A DNA stretch of 64,000 bases from Mycobacterium sp. 3519A. GTDB taxonomy: Bacteria > Actinomycetota > Actinomycetes > Mycobacteriales > Mycobacteriaceae. The DNA lies in contig NZ_OESG01000013.1 of assembly GCF_900240945.1 (NCBI RefSeq), forward strand, positions 1,590,888-1,654,887. The letters are read 5' to 3'. Below the pieces are notes generated by a model. It made no database searches and was not told the origin of the DNA. It saw only the letters and a program-made list of their open reading frames with translations. Of this stretch, positions 63,602-64,000 are shown in pieces. Positions within the stretch are counted from its first letter, which is position 1, and each line of letters begins with the position of its first letter. A program made the translations under genes and the position numbers.

Positions 63602-64000
63602 ATGACGATCGCCGCTGCTGAACTGCTCGATTACGACGACGTCGTCGCGCGCTACGAACCGGTACTCGGCCTCGAGGTGCACGTCGAACTGTCCACCGCG
63701 ACCAAGATGTTCTGCGGCTGCGCCAACAAGTTCGGCGCCGAGCCCAACACCCAGGTATGCCCGGTCTGCCTCGGCCTGCCCGGCTCGCTGCCGGTGCTCA
63801 ACCAGAAGGCGGTGGAGTCGGCCATCCGCATCGGGCTGGCGCTCAATTGCGAGATCGTGCCGTGGTGCCGGTTCGCCAGGAAGAACTACTTCTACCCGGA
63901 CATGCCGAAGAACTACCAGATCTCGCAATACGACGAACCGATCGCGATCAACGGCTATCTCGACGTCCCGCTCGACGACGGCACCACCTGGCGCGTCGAG
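63602..64000 (+). CDS. gatB: Aspartyl/glutamyl-tRNA amidotransferase subunit B, N-terminal part
   Basis: The first 133 codons of GatB run to the window edge. The block [20 protein letters not shown], the zinc-cysteine pair in [19 protein letters not shown] and [15 protein letters not shown] mark the kinase-like core that activates tRNA-bound glutamate or aspartate. It completes GatCAB. The tRNA-binding YqeY-like tail lies outside. The gene follows the MarR gene after a short gap, in line with Rv3009c. Confidence 0.96.
   Translation, partial: MTIAAAELLDYDDVVARYEPVLGLEVHVELSTATKMFCGCANKFGAEPNTQVCPVCLGLPGSLPVLNQKAVESAIRIGLALNCEIVPWCRFARKNYFYPDMPKNYQISQYDEPIAINGYLDVPLDDGTTWRVE

Overview
The window is high-GC actinobacterial DNA with GTG/TTG starts, TANNNT promoters placed right at start codons, and 4-bp ATGA/GTGA gene overlaps. 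Gene content and order (class Ib nrdF, adhC, fecB, ctaD, serB2, a methylglucose-lipopolysaccharide cluster, etfBA, iscS-mnmA, ligA, gatCAB-pfkA) match, from memory, the M. tuberculosis Rv3050c-Rv3009c region. The extra transporter, regulator and enzyme blocks suggest a fast-growing environmental Mycobacterium/Mycolicibacterium. Locus-tag correspondences are recalled, not searched.

Layout. 1-311: edge of an IS30-type element. 364-5956: geranylgeranyl-reductase-like flavoprotein, divergent TetR, a hypothetical protein, a Baeyer-Villiger-type monooxygenase and nrdF. 5953-13843: an accessory block (DLH-like hydrolase, a 1057-aa cyclase/ATPase regulator, a ribbon-helix-helix-led four-gene operon with its own palindrome, a secreted protein, an amino-acid permease). 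14027-19866: adhC, YciI, fecB, ctaD, serB2. 19933-28799: a second accessory block with an HDAC-like hydrolase, a MocR/YczE pair containing an unannotated 50-aa ORF, and a ROK-controlled sugar operon resembling rhizobial frcRBCAK plus an epimerase.

28823-42094: ABC ATPase, Nudix, a shortened enoyl-CoA hydratase, and the methylglucose-lipopolysaccharide-type enzymes (two or three methyltransferases, acyltransferase, GT4 glycosyltransferase, GH57 enzyme), interrupted by an MFS/ArsR-like pair. 42291-50046: etfBA, an SDR-cupin-nitroreductase operon, a GNAT/PlsC pair of ornithine-lipid type, iscS and mnmA. 50120-64000: PknH_C-like lipoprotein, MetE-like protein, an SRPBCC/ArsR pair with twin operators, Pro-rich envelope protein, acyl-CoA ligase, ligA, hemerythrin-like protein, Cys-rich protein, gatC-gatA-pfkA, an SDR/MarR pair and the 5' end of gatB.

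The most unusual signals are in-frame tandem repeats of 27-36 bp sitting exactly at the ends of four otherwise conserved genes (serB2, YczE-like, GH57, ligA), long perfect intergenic inverted repeats, and several regulator/operator pairs that can be read directly from the sequence. No rRNA, tRNA or CRISPR array was recognised. No gap above 300 bases lacks a gene.
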